In this document: positions 42,776 through 53,472 of the stretch, piece after piece
Position numbering within the stretch: the first letter of the stretch is position 1
Layout: each line of letters begins with the position of its first letter
NCBI GenBank assembly: GCA_014218235.1
Contig: CM024766.1
Span: 22,541,346 to 22,605,345, forward strand
Direction of reading: 5' to 3'
DNA length: 64,000 bases
DNA from: Colocasia esculenta
Lineage: Eukaryota; Streptophyta; Magnoliopsida; Alismatales; Araceae
Made by a program: the position numbers and the translations under genes
The notes under the pieces: model-generated
Database searches by the model: none
The model's input: only the letters and a program-made list of their open reading frames with translations
Told to the model about the DNA's origin: nothing

Positions 42776-45229
42776 ATGGACAATGTCCTCCTAGCAAGGC
42801 AATTGGCTGCTGATTTGGGCAGAAAAGTGCGTGGTCATAATGTCATCTTTAACCTTGATATGATGAAGGCATATGATAGGGTGGAATGGGACTTTCTGCT
42901 GGCTGTTCTCTCCAAGTTTGGTTTTTCAACCAGGTTTACTTCTCTTATGGCTATGTTGGTATCCAACTGTTGGTTTTCGGTATTATTCAATGGTGCTCTT
43001 GCTGGTTATTTCAAATCCTCCAGAGGTCTTCGTCAGGGTGATCCATTGACGCCTTCTATTTTCATCATTATGGAGGAAACCTTAAGTAGGGGGCTGCCCA
43101 TGCTTCTTCATAACAGGGATATTACACCTTATTCTGGTCCAAGAGGGTGCAGGGTAATGTCTTATCTTCTCTATGCTGATGATGCTCTACTTTTGCTCAA
43201 TGGTCAGGCCACTAACATCAGGAAAATCATGAAGTTCCTTAAGAGTTATGAGGACTGTTCAGGTCAAAGGATTAATCATGAAAACATTTCTTTTCTCATC
43301 GCCAAAACAGCACCCATTCAGCTTGCTTCTAAAATCAATCGCCTTACTGGATTCCATCGTCAAAGAGGTATTAAGAATTATCTTGGGGTGCCTCTCAAGC
43401 AGGGTAGAACCGCTATTGTCGACTACAAGTCGTTGATGGATAGAATTCATGTTACAATTAATTCTTGGAAGTCTAGATTTCTATCCAAGGCTGGTAGGTT
43501 AACTTTGATTAATTCTGTGCTTTCTTCCATGCCAGTTTATCTAGCAACGGTGTCAGCTATTCCTAGAACCGTTCTTCTGTATATTGAGTGTCTTTGTGCC
43601 AGTTTCTTTTGGGCTGGTTCAGGTGGGGACAAGCGTCGTCACTGGGTTAGTTGGACTACAATTCAAAAATCGGTTATTGAAGGGGGTCTTGGCGTGAGAA
43701 GTCTTTGGCATGTTCAGTTGTCTATGGTCATCAAGCTCCTTTGGAATATTTCCCATGGTTCTTCTTTGTGGGCAACTTATGCTAGACAAAGGTACTTGCA
43801 TAATGGTCATTTAATTTCTCATCCACATGGCATCTCTAAGAAACGTTTCTTTAGTGCTTATAATGTTTTGAAACAACACACTAGATGGGTTCTAGGAGAT
43901 GGCCATAAAATCAATTTCTTGGATGATGTTTGGTATGGTGAACAACCGCTTAGAGAGTTCTCACCCCTTCCTTTCCAGGAGGGGGTTTCCCCAACTATTC
44001 GAGAGGTATTAATTCTTGATCGCCAGCATCCATATCGTAATCTTATTCCTCAGGATCTTCAGGAAGTTTTCCTTGCCTCCTACGAGGACTTCCCTGTTTC
44101 GGAGGCAACTTCTTCTGGTTATTTCAACATTAAAAGTGCTTATGAGCTGGTTCCCTCTCATGGAATCAAAAGGTCGCCGCTTCTTCGCATCTGGCACCAG
44201 TGTTTTAGAAGGCGGGCCTCTCTGTTTGCTTGGCTACTTCTCCATAGAGCGGTTCCTGTTGATAATCGCATAGCTAAATGTGGCATACCTCTACCCTCCA
44301 GATGTTGCTATTGTAGGTGCCCTCAGATTGAGGACTTAAATCATCTATTTGTGCACAGTGATCTTGCTAAGTACTTATGGTCTTGGGTCACTCCCCTTCT
44401 TCAGTCTGGTACTGGCATTCATATGAATATTTCAATGCGCATGTGGGATATTATTAAGGCAAGTGATACCAATAACCCTCTTGGTTTTATCTCCATTTAT
44501 TGTTCCACTCTCCTTATCTGGGAGGTTTGGAAGATCAGATGTAAAATGGAGTTTGCGCAGGTTGTGTATTCTCCTTATGTCCTCAGACAAAACATCCATT
44601 CGATGGTCACTTTTGCTATTGACAAAATGGTTTTCAAAGAAGCAGCTACTCCAGAGCAATTGGCTCTTCTTAGAGAGTTCGGTTTTGTGGTTCAATCTTC
44701 TGTTAAACTGTGCAAAATGGTATCTTGGATCCCACCTTCTCATGGTTTCCTTCTAAATGTTGATGGAGCTTCTAAAGGAAACCCGTGTCCTTGTGGAGGA
44801 GAAGGCATTGTTAGAAATTCTGCTGGCACTGTTGTCCTTGCTTTCTCACACTTCTATGGTGATGGTAATAGTCTTCTTGCTGAAGCCCGAGCGATGGCTG
44901 ATGGTGTGCGTCTGGCAAAGGAAAATGGCATTCTTCTAAATCAGATCTGTTCGAACTCCATGATTTTGGTTACCTCCCTTCAGATGGGGACTGCTCCTTC
45001 TTGGACTTGTTATAGGTGGTGGAGGTCTATTTTTTATTTTGTTCAGCAATTTGGTGTTCTGGTGAATCATGTTTATAGGAAAGCAAATCAGGTGGCAGAT
45101 GCTTTGGCCTCTTTTGCTTGCAACAGTCGTTGTAATGAGATGTTTACCTCATCAACCCAGCTCCCTCAGCCTTGTTTCCCTGCTCTAATTGGGGACCAGT
45201 TGGGTCTGGCTAATCTTAGATTTTCTTAA
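42776..45229 (+). CDS. LINE ORF2, C-terminal part: RT core, zf-RVT, RNase H
   Basis: 817 open codons. RT: FNLDMMKAYDRVEWDF (first catalytic Asp), SSRGLRQGDPLTPSIF, and YADD at residues 133-136 (43172-43183). The thumb and connection follow, with FLSKAGRLTLINSVLSSMPVYL. The zf-RVT domain (FNIKSAYELV, RIWHQCFRRRASLFAWLLLHRAVP, RCCYCRCPQIEDLNHLF) is at about 44120-44370. RNase H runs from about 44740 (LLNVDGASKGNP, AEARAMADG). In the third acidic position it has SNSM where the truncated LINE has SDSS, so a catalytic Asp is replaced by Asn. The Met is internal to ORF2, not a true start. Confidence 0.9.
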   Translation: MDNVLLARQLAADLGRKVRGHNVIFNLDMMKAYDRVEWDFLLAVLSKFGFSTRFTSLMAMLVSNCWFSVLFNGALAGYFKSSRGLRQGDPLTPSIFIIMEETLSRGLPMLLHNRDITPYSGPRGCRVMSYLLYADDALLLLNGQATNIRKIMKFLKSYEDCSGQRINHENISFLIAKTAPIQLASKINRLTGFHRQRGIKNYLGVPLKQGRTAIVDYKSLMDRIHVTINSWKSRFLSKAGRLTLINSVLSSMPVYLATVSAIPRTVLLYIECLCASFFWAGSGGDKRRHWVSWTTIQKSVIEGGLGVRSLWHVQLSMVIKLLWNISHGSSLWATYARQRYLHNGHLISHPHGISKKRFFSAYNVLKQHTRWVLGDGHKINFLDDVWYGEQPLREFSPLPFQEGVSPTIREVLILDRQHPYRNLIPQDLQEVFLASYEDFPVSEATSSGYFNIKSAYELVPSHGIKRSPLLRIWHQCFRRRASLFAWLLLHRAVPVDNRIAKCGIPLPSRCCYCRCPQIEDLNHLFVHSDLAKYLWSWVTPLLQSGTGIHMNISMRMWDIIKASDTNNPLGFISIYCSTLLIWEVWKIRCKMEFAQVVYSPYVLRQNIHSMVTFAIDKMVFKEAATPEQLALLREFGFVVQSSVKLCKMVSWIPPSHGFLLNVDGASKGNPCPCGGEGIVRNSAGTVVLAFSHFYGDGNSLLAEARAMADGVRLAKENGILLNQICSNSMILVTSLQMGTAPSWTCYRWWRSIFYFVQQFGVLVNHVYRKANQVADALASFACNSRCNEMFTSSTQLPQPCFPALIGDQLGLANLRFS

Positions 45230-45398
45230 ACCATTGTACTTCTCAGGGGTATGCCCCGTAGTTCTTGTAAAGTAATTTTTTTCATAAATAAAATTATATG
45301 TAGCAGGTGTCGCCTGGGGAAGTGATTACATGCTATCCTGCTGGGATGGTATGCACTTGACCGGTGCTAATCCTGTTCCACTTTTACCCAAAAAAAAA

Positions 45399-45410
45399 CC
45401 ATTTTACTAA
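45399..45410. repeat. LINE target duplication, right copy
   Basis: CCATTTTACTAA, matching 39532-39543. Confidence 0.88.
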
Positions 45411-45906
45411 TGGGTATTGGGTTAATAAGAATATTAAACATTATTTACTCTTGTTTGACCACCTATTGACCCAATACACATGATTTGACCTCGAACATCT
45501 ATTTTAATTTAGTTAGTTATATGAAATAACGGGTTTTTCGACATTATTGGGTTTTATTACCTTAAGTCAGAGTTTATGGTTTTACTAACCCAAACATGTT
45601 TGTATGATCCTAATTTCTTTACTATTATTTGTATTACTTTATTTAGTTTGTCATCTTCATGGGATTCTGAGTTGGTTTTATATCTACAATAATCGCTTTT
45701 ATCGTTATCGGGTTTATTCGTCTTAAGACTTTGTTCAACATTGGCCAACCCAATTAATCATGCCCTGACCCATTTTATTTATTACTCCTTGAAATTTATG
45801 GTTTAGTGTCTGAGCATATATTTTCATTTAATTTTGTTGAAATGTCCCGCATGTGATTATGAGTTTTTCTTATTATATTATATTTTTAAAATTTTGGGTT
45901 GCTATA

Positions 45907-45911
45907 GGTAC
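45907..45911. repeat. Solo-LTR target duplication GGTAC, right copy
   Basis: Matches 36705-36709. Confidence 0.85.
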
Positions 45912-46745
45912 TGTGGAGGGGGCACTGTCGAGAGAGGTATTGGTGGGGTTGGGGGTCACCGAGAGGGCGTTCATGGAGGGGGAGGGGGCTTTGGTAGTGG
46001 GAGTGGGGCCCTAGAGGCGAAGGGTTCGGAGAGGGAGCAGCGGGGGGGGGTCGCCGACAGGGGGGTCATGGAGGGGATGGGGCTTGAGAGGGGTAGTGGG
46101 GGCCCTGGAGGGGGAGGGTCCGGAAAGGGGAGCAGTGGGGTGGGGGTCCGAGAGGGGGAGCAATCGAGGTGGGAGTCCGGTAGGAGGGTTGTGGAGGGTG
46201 AGTGGGGGTCCGGTAGGAGGGTTGTGGAGGGGAGTGGTGGCCCTAGAGGGGAGGGTCTAGGAGGGGAGCATGGGGTGGGGGCCAACAAGGGTGGGTTGCC
46301 GAGAGGGGGAGGGGGAGCAGTGGGGGTGGGGGCCAACAGGGTGGGTTGCCGAGAGGGGGAGGGGGTGGGGTGTGCCAAGAGAGGGAGGGGGGCCTGCAGG
46401 GTGGGGGCCGAGAGGGGAGGTGGGGTGGGGGTCACCAGGAGGGGAAGGGGGGCTAGCAGGGGGGGAGGTCAGGAGTGGGAGGGGGTGGGGTTCGTTGAGA
46501 AAGGGTGGGGGCGTTGGAGGGGGAGGGGCCGCAGGGGTGGGTGGGTGCCGTGGATGGAGGGGGAGGGGGTGGGGGTGTGGGTACCGAGAGAGGGAGGGGC
46601 TAGGAGTGGGAGGGGTGGGGGTCACCTGGAGTGGGAGGGGGTCAGGAGTGGGAGTGGGAGGGGTGGGGTGGGTTTGCCAAGAGGGGGGAGGGGTTCCGGG
46701 AGGGGAGGGGGGGTCCCCGGCAGTGGGAGGGTGAAGACTCACCTG
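45912..46745. repeat. G-rich minisatellite in the CACTA-B 5' zone
   Basis: The plus strand is a degenerate repeat of GTGGGGGTC-type and GAGAGGGGGAGG-type words, with runs of four to eight G throughout. Long ORFs on both strands are compositional artefacts with Gly/Arg- or Pro-rich translations. Second copy at 55170-56010. Confidence 0.85.
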
Positions 46746-46839
46746 CAGCGGTAGAGGCGGCGGCATAGGGTTGCATCGGAGGCGGATGCATAGGGTTTAG
46801 GTGGCAGTGCGGGGTCGTGGTGGTGGCGTTGGTCCACAC

Positions 46840-46841
<2 letters not shown>

Positions 46842-46917
<76 letters not shown>

Positions 46918-46940
46918 AGTAGAGAGAGAGAGAGAGAGAG
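46842..46940. repeat. (GA)n microsatellite
   Basis: About 99 bp of GA repeats with two short breaks. The second copy (56110-56228) is longer and broken differently. Confidence 0.95.
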
Positions 46941-46959
46941 ATTTTGGAACGGGAGGTTG

Positions 46960-47118
46960 GGGAAAATTGGAATTTTTGGATGAAAATATTTTTGTTAGAA
47001 ATTCCATTGGGATTACCGGCGAATTTCTGACGGATATATTTCTGTCGAAAACTTCGACAGATATTCTCGACGAAAACTTATACTTTGGAATGTCTACGGT
47101 TTTCTTTTCCTTGTAGTG
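46960..47118 (-). other. CACTA-B 5' terminal region and terminal repeat
   Basis: On the minus strand it starts CACTACAAGGAAAAG and continues with TTTTCGTCGA, CTGTCGAAG and TTTCGACAG, short inverted subterminal motifs. The terminus is at 47118. Confidence 0.75.
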
Positions 47119-47179
47119 TGGGGAGCTATCCAAGGGCATGGACCATGCATGTCATGTGCCCACCACTCGCCAGACCTAC
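47119..47179. other. Spacer between CACTA-B and CACTA-C
   Basis: 61 bp between two CACTA termini that face away from each other (…TTGTAGTG and CACTACAAG…). It contains CATGGACCATGCATG and no gene. In the second copy it is 56408-56470. Confidence 0.7.
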
Positions 47180-47575
47180 CACTACAAGAAAATGCGCTAT
47201 TTCCGACGGACGTAATCCGTCGGAAATCCGTCGGTATTCTGTCGGAAAAGGCTTCTTCCGACCGCTTTCCGTCCAAAGCTCGTCGGAAAACTTTCCGTCG
47301 GAATACTTGGTCAGAAATTTCCGACGGATGACAATTCCGTCGGAATTCGGTCGAACCTCCGACGGACATAATCCGTCGGTAAAGCCGTCCATATTTTCCG
47401 ACGGAATTGCCGACGGTGTTTAGCCGTCGGTAATTTATCAGTTCTGATGGATACTTATCCGTCGGTCAATATCCGTCAGTATTTTCTGACGGTATTACCG
47501 ACGGTCTTTTTTCGTCGGTAATTTATAAGTTCCGACGGATACTTATCCGTTGGAAAATCCGTCGGAAAAGTCACA
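47180..47575. repeat. CACTA-C subterminal inverted repeats (CCGACGGA/TCCGTCGG)
   Basis: More than 20 copies or near copies of CCGACGG and CCGTCGG in both orientations occur in under 400 bp, often as close inverted pairs, for example CCGACGG-ACGTAAT-CCGTCGG at about 47207. In CACTA elements such repeats are the binding sites of the second protein. CpG-rich compared with its neighbours. Confidence 0.85.
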
Positions 47576-47930
47576 TATTATTTTTTAAAATAGGCAATAA
47601 AAATGATTTGTCACATTACTAACAATGTCAAACTTGGCTACATTATTCATAATTTAACAAATACTAACAATCAACATAAAATCATAAAATATAATAATAT
47701 AAAATCATATAGAATAATGAATACAAAAATCAACATAGAATCTGCTGATCGTCTGCTATCCCTGCCCCTCGTCATCGTCTGGAGCTGGATCCTATATTAA
47801 AACAAATTAAAATGAGAAACATTAATAATAATAAAAGACATACAATATTTTTCAAAAATGAAATTTAAAACATGTGATTATTTCTCAAGCTTAATACAAT
47901 ACTATTTTAGATCCATCATTTTCTTGGGTG
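47576..47930. other. AT-rich stretch inside CACTA-C
   Basis: No gene or repeat is recognised. It links the subterminal zone with the tandem array. Confidence 0.5.
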
Positions 47931-50900
47931 TTTTTAGATTCGTCCTTTGAATGCCCAACCCAATCCGGAGATCCAATTGGATTCCGTCAGTTCCCACACG
48001 TCACTTTAACCCACCCGGTCGTGTCGGAGAAAACGGCAAGTCGATCGGATCCCTATTTGGGATTTTAGACCCCGGGTCGTCTTTTTTTAACCATTTATAT
48101 GTTTTGCCGTGTTTTTAGATCCGTCCTTTGAATGCCGAACCCAATCCGGGGATCCAAATTGGATTCCATTAGTTTCTACACGTCACTTTAACCCCACCCG
48201 GTCGTGTCGGAGAAAACGGCACATCGATCGGATCCCTATTTGGATTTTAGACCCCCGGGTTGTGTGTTTTGACCCTTTTATATACTTGGTGTTTTTTAGA
48301 ACCGTCATTTGAATGCTCAACCCAATCGGCCGAGATCCAAATTGGATTCCGTCAGTTCCCACACGTCACTTTAACCCACTCGGTTGTGTCGGAGAAAACG
48401 GCACGCCGATCCAATCCCTATTTGGATTTTTGGACCCCCGGGTTGTGTGTTTTGACCCTTTATATATATACTTGGGTATTTTTTAGATCTGTCAATTGAA
48501 CGGCCGACCCCAATCCGGAGATCCAAATTGGATTCCGTCATTCCCACACGTCACTTTAACCCACCTGGTCGTGTCGGAGAAAACGGCACGCCGATCCGAT
48601 CCCTATTTGAGATTTTGGGACCCCGGGTTGCGTGTTTTAAACCATTTATATATGGTTAATCGTGTTTTTAGATCGGTCCTTTTTGAATGCCCAACCCAAT
48701 CCGGGGATCCAAATTGGATTCCGTCAGTTTCTACACGTCACATTAACCCACCCGTCGTGTTGGAGAAAACGGCACGTCGATCGGATCCCTATTTGGGATT
48801 TTAGACCCCCGGGTTGTGTGTTTTGACCCTTATATATACTTGGGTGTTTTTTAGATCCGTCATTTGAATGCCCAACCCAATCCGAGATCCAAATTAGATT
48901 CCGTCAGTTCCCACACGTCACTTGAACCCACCCCGGTCGTGTCGGAGAAAACGCACGCCGATCCGATCCCTATTTGGGATTTTGGACCCCCGGGTTGTGT
49001 GTTTTGACCCTTTATATATATACTTGGGTATTTTTTAGATCCGTCAATTGAACGCCCGACCCAATCCAGAATCCAAATTGGATCCGTCAGTTCCCACACG
49101 TCACTTTAACCCCCCTGGTCGTGTCGGAGAAAATGGCACGCCGATCCGATCCCCATTTGGATTTTGGCCCCCCGGGTTGCGTGTTTTAACCCTTTATATA
49201 TGGTGACCGTGTTTTTAGATCGGTCCTTTGATGCCCAACCCAATCCGGGGATCCAAAGTGATTCTGTCAGTTTCTACACGTCACTTTAACCCACCCGGTC
49301 GTGTTGGAGAAAACGGCACATCGATCGGATCCCTATTTGGGATTTTAGACCCCCGGGTTGTGTGTTTTGACGCTTTATATATACTTGGGTGTTTTTAGAT
49401 CCGTCATTTGAATGTCCAACCCAATCCGGAGATCCAAATTGGATTCCGTCAGTTCCCATACGTCACTTTAACCACCCGTCGTGTCGGAGAAAACGGCACG
49501 CCGATCCGATCCCTATTGGGATTTTGGACCCCCGGGTTGTGTGTTTTGACCCTTATATATATACTTGGGTATTTTTTAGATCCGTCATTTGAAAGTCCGA
49601 CCCAATCCGGAGATCCAAATGGATTCCGTCAGTTCCCACACGTCACTTTAACACACCTGGTCGTGTCGGAGAAAACGGCACGCCGATCGATCCCTATTTG
49701 GGATTTTGGACCCCCGGGTTGCGTGTTTTAACCATTGATATATGGTTGACGGTGTTTTTAGATCGGTCTTTGAATGCCCAACCCAATCCGGGGATCCAAA
49801 TTGAATTCCGTCAGTTTCTACATGTCACTTTAACCACCCGGTCGTGTTGGAGAAAACGGCACGTCGATCGATCCCTATTTGGCATTTTAGAACCCCGGGT
49901 GTTGTGTTTACCCTTATATATACTTGGGTGTTTTTTAGATCCGTCATTTGAATGCCCAACCCAATCCGGAGATCCAAATTGGATTCCGTCAGTTCCCACA
50001 CGTCACTTTAACCCACCCGGTCATGTCGGAGAAAACGGCACGCCGATCCGATCCCTATTTGGGATTTTGGACCCCCGGGTTGTGTGTTTTGACCCTTTAT
50101 ATATTACTTGGGTATTTTTTAGATCTGTCAATGAACGCCCGACCCAATCCGGAGATCCAAATTGGATTCCGTCAGTTCCCACACGTCACTTTAACTCACC
50201 TCGTGCGTGTCGGAGAAAACGGCACGCCGATCCGATCCCTATTGGGATTTTGGACCCCCGGGTTGCGTGTTTTAACCATTTATATATGGTTAACCGTGTT
50301 TTTAGATCGGTCCTTTGAATGCCCAACCCAATCCGGGGATCCAAATTGGATTCCGTCAGTTTCTACACGTCACTTTAACCACCCGGTCGTGTTGGAGAAA
50401 ACGGCACGTCGATCGGATCCCTATTTGGATTTTAGACCCCCGGGTTGTGTGTTTTGACCCTTTATATATACTGGGTGTTTTTTAGATCCGTCATTTGAAT
50501 GCCCAACCCAATCCGTAGATCCAATTGGATTCCGTCAGTTCTCACACGTCGCTTAACCCACCGGTCGTGTCAGAGAAAACGGCACGCCGATCTGATCCCT
50601 ATTTGGGATTTTGGACCCCCGGGTTGTGTGTTTTGACCCTTTATATATATACTTGGGTATTTTTTAGATCCGTCAATTGAAGTCCGACCCAATCCGGAGA
50701 TCCAAATTGGATTCCGTCAGTTCCCACACGTCACTTTAACCCACTGGTCGTGTCGGAGAAAACAGCACGCCGATCCGATCTATTTGGGATTTTGGACCCC
50801 CGGGTTGCGTGTTTTAACCATTTATATGGTTGACCGTGTTTTTAGATCCGTCCTTTGAATGTCCAACCCAATCCGGGGATCCAATTGGATTCCGTCAGTT

Positions 50901-51237
50901 TCTACATGTCACTTTAAACCCCCGGTCGTGTCGGAGGAACGGCTCGTCGATTGGATCCCTATTGGGATTTTAGTCCCCCAGGTTGCGTGTTTTAACCATT
51001 TATATCTGTTGACGTGTTTTTAGATCCGTTATTTGAATGCCCAACCCAATCCGGAGATCCAAATTGGATTCCGTCAGTTCCCACACGTCACTTTAACCCA
51101 CCCGGTCGTGTCGGAGAAAACGACACGCCGATCTGATCCCTATTTGGGATTTTGGACCCCCGGGTTGTGTGTTTTGACGCTTTATATTATACTTGGGTGT
51201 TTTTTAGATCCGTCAATTGAACGCCCAACCCAATCCT
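47931..51237. repeat. Tandem array of ~181-bp repeats in CACTA-C
   Basis: About 18 monomers, each with ACCCAATCCGGAGATCC, CCGTCAGTTCCCACACGTCAC and GGTCGTGTCGGAGAAAAC. Monomer ends fall into three types that follow in order: TATATACTTGGGTGTTTT, TATATATACTTGGGTATTTT and ATATATGGTTGACCGTGTT. This gives a trimer of about 545 bp repeated about five times, with some irregular units at the right end. The stacked ORFs here are repeat artefacts. Homologous, in reverse complement, to 16858-18070. Confidence 0.92.
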
Positions 51238-51249
51238 AATTATATGAAA

Positions 51250-53356
51250 TTAATACTAATACTGACCTGAGCTGCTGGCTTTGTGGGGCGTACTCCCTGC
51301 ATTATTGACATGAACTGCTGAACCATATCGCTGAACTGCGTCTGTAGCTATACCCGCTGCGTCTCTATCTCTACCCGCTGCGCCTGTACTCTACCCGCTG
51401 CGTCTGTAGCTCTTCCCGCTGCGTCTGTAGCTCTGTACGTAGCTCCTCCCAATGATGCCTCTAATGTCCTCTACACCACTGACGGGCGGCGCAGAAGATG
51501 AACTCGCGTGTGCCGAGGAGCGATCGAACTGGCATATGAGGACAACACTCGATGAGTATCCATGCTGTCCCCAAAGCCGTACACTCGACCCTTCCTCGGC
51601 ACTCCCGCTGCCTCGACCCAAGCGTCCGCATCCAAATCTGGCTGGGGAGTGCCCTCTGTGTAGCGCTCCGCCATCGTCCTGTCGTACGTCTCTGTAAAAT
51701 AATTTAAAATTAAATTATTGAAACAAATTACTTTAATATCATAATTGAATTCATAATTTAAAGCTTGACTTACAGCAATCGTGCAGGCACTCTCGGTAAC
51801 ATAGTCATCCGTCCCCTTCCGCTTATGAGTCCGGTCAAATAACTCGCGGAAAGTAGGGGCACGCTCCAGGTCGTGATGCTTAAAATTCAACAAAATTAGT
51901 TACTTCACAATAATAATCCATATGTATATATGAATCGAACAATAAAATACTTACCAATTTTTGACTGTGGGTCGCATAAGATACGATCCACTAGTATGCA
52001 CATTGTTCTCCGGTTGAGTTGCTCTGTTGCGTATTGCCGCCTGTGACCGCTGCTGCCATGGTCCAGCAGCCCAACACTGCAAAGGGACTCCCAATAGTCC
52101 GTCCGCAGCCAAACAGGGCCGTAATCCACCCAAGCCATAGGATCCCGGTTGCCTGTGGTCTTCATTGCCTGTCCCGTGCCTCCCACATCGACTTTCTTAA
52201 ATTAGTCTGGGCCGTAATCTCCAGATGGCTCGAGCCCGAGGGAGATCCTCGGGTCTCGTGAACGCGAACCTCCGCTGTAAAGAAATAAAATTAATCAACG
52301 TTCTGCAATAAACCCAAATTATAATAATTGAATAAATGACTTCAACTCTTCTAAAAAAAAAATACCGTAAACATGTCAAATAATAAATCTCGGACTGGCA
52401 CCGGGAAGTCTCTCCATGCATCCACTGGTCCTGGAATATGTGCGTGGACCAACGTCGTAATATAGCGGAAGCAGGACTGGGATCTATCTCCCCCCTGCAA
52501 TTCCACATTAATTTTCTACATGAAATGTATATCCTAAATAACAAATATAGTAACACTGAGATGATGAACTTTACCCTGAGATCCAGCATGGTTGTCGTCC
52601 TGGTAACTGAGGCCCCTCCTCAGCTGCTGGATGCTGGCTCTCCAACTCTGTTGAAAATAATTTAGTACACTTTTATTGTATAAATTGCAAGAGACCAAAC
52701 ATACTAATCTATTGAAACATATGTTTACCTTGTGGTGAGGAAGAAGACGAAGGTGGCGTGGACGGGGAGGCAGTCCTTGCAAAATTTCATACACATTAGA
52801 AATTATGAATTTTAAATAAACAAGAAAATAGAAATTTACCTGTCGTTGGGACGACGGGCGTGGACGGAGAGGCAGTCCCTGCAAAATTTCATACACATTA
52901 GAAATTATGAATTTCAAATAAACAACAATGTAGAAAATTACCTATCATTGGGACGACGGGCGTGGACGGGGAGGCAGTCCCTGCAAAATTTCATACACAT
53001 TAGAAATTATGAATTTCAAATAAACAACAATATAGAATTTACCTGTCGCTGGGAAGACGGGCATGGACGGGGAGGCAGTCCCTGCAAAATTTCATACACA
53101 TTAGAAATTATGAATTTCAAATAAACAACAATATAGAAATTTAACCTGTCCTGGGAAGACGGGCGTGGACGGGGAGGCAGTCCCTGTAAAATTGTATGTA
53201 CGTTAGTTCTCGTGAAATCAAATAAAACATAATACCCATATGGTTTTTGTGTACATATGCATATACCTGTCGCGGACCTGGAGGCAGATGTGGACGGGGA
53301 GCAGTCCCTCTGCCAACGGACGTGGCAACCGTCCGACTGCGTCCTCCACGTACCAT
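51250..53356 (-). pseudogene. CACTA-C second gene with Transposase_24-like domain (first copy)
   Basis: Start ATG at 53356 (MVRGGRSRTVATSVGRG). Exon 1 ends at 53267, then come five micro-exons (about 53185 to 52732). Later exons encode WRASIQQLRRGLSYQDDNHAGSQ (about 52652-52580), a segment ending VPVRDLLFDMFT (to about 52370), TTGNRDPMAWVDYGPVWLRTDYWESL (about 52190-51960) and PTFRELFDRTHKRKGTDDYVTES (about 51875-51775). The last stretch, MAERYTEGTPQPDLDADAWVEAAGVPRKGRVYGFGDS, is followed by heptads LQTQRVE near 51345-51430. The domain matches the CACTA-A gene. Single-base indels against the second copy (for example near 51388 and 53312) break frames here. Likely a subterminal-repeat-binding accessory protein by family analogy. 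Confidence 0.75.
52732..53356 (-). repeat. Tandem micro-exon/intron array (first copy)
   Basis: Six copies of a unit of about 102-106 bp, each a 39-nt exon followed by a short intron. The exon encodes GTASPSTPVFPAT or a variant. All introns run GTAAAT or GTATAT to TGCAG or TACAG. Exon 1 ends in the same peptide unit. Confidence 0.82.
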
Positions 53357-53472
53357 ATCTCTATTGATACAAATAAAGATATAGCAAGTCATCAGCACTC
53401 AATTTGAAGTAGCAATTTATTATGAACATGTATTGAACAACAACACCAATTTCTTACAAAATATGCAGTATA

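Larger units (their letters stand above)
39544..45398 (+). mobile_element. LINE (L1-type), near full length
   Basis: It contains ORF1 with DUF4283, and ORF2 with endonuclease, reverse transcriptase, zf-RVT and RNase H, then a 3' UTR and a poly-A of about nine bases (45390-45398). The flanks share CCATTTTACTAA (39532-39543 and 45399-45410), its target duplication. Several nonsense and frameshift changes make it inactive. It sits inside the solo LTR. Confidence 0.92.
36710..45906 (-). mobile_element. Solo LTR of a gypsy-type element, split by a LINE
   Basis: On the minus strand it starts TATAGCAACCC, close to the gypsy LTR start TGTAGCAACCC at 25747, and ends GGGGGTGTGATA. The flanks are identical GGTAC duplications. 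Removing the LINE at 39544-45398 leaves about 3.3 kb and no internal gag-pol, so it is a solo LTR from LTR-LTR recombination. Both terminal dinucleotides read TA instead of TG and CA (each explained by one transition). CpG-rich GCGAC/GTCGC words at 38330-38830 recall the 9-mer array of the other gypsy LTR. Confidence 0.85.
32399..47118 (-). mobile_element. CACTA-B: CACTA transposon, minus strand, 3' part lost
   Basis: The TNP2 remnant (32399-34985) reads leftward. The right end at 47118 reads, on the minus strand, CACTACAAGGAAAAG, a CACTA-type terminal repeat, followed by CGTCGA/CCGTCAG subterminal words. The solo LTR at 36710-45906 separates the two parts. That both parts belong to one element is an inference from orientation and the lack of any other terminus between them; 36240-36709 has no clear CACTA signature. 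Confidence 0.6.

Noticed and set aside
45834..46754. A 306-codon ORF and a 169-codon antiparallel ORF in the G-rich tract
   Set aside because: The translations are Gly/Arg/Glu or Pro/Leu/Thr runs set by base composition, open on both strands, and broken by indels in the second copy.
46801..47116. ORFs made of ER or LS repeats
   Set aside because: Direct product of the (GA)n microsatellite.
47931..51237. CRISPR-like array
   Set aside because: The repeats are ~181 bp without unique spacers, there are no cas genes, and the context is a plant transposon.
48109..51239. A series of similar ORFs with PTQSGDPNWIPSV and RRKRHADPIPI
   Set aside because: They are successive frames of the ~181-bp tandem array with no shared start, no continuous frame and no known domain.
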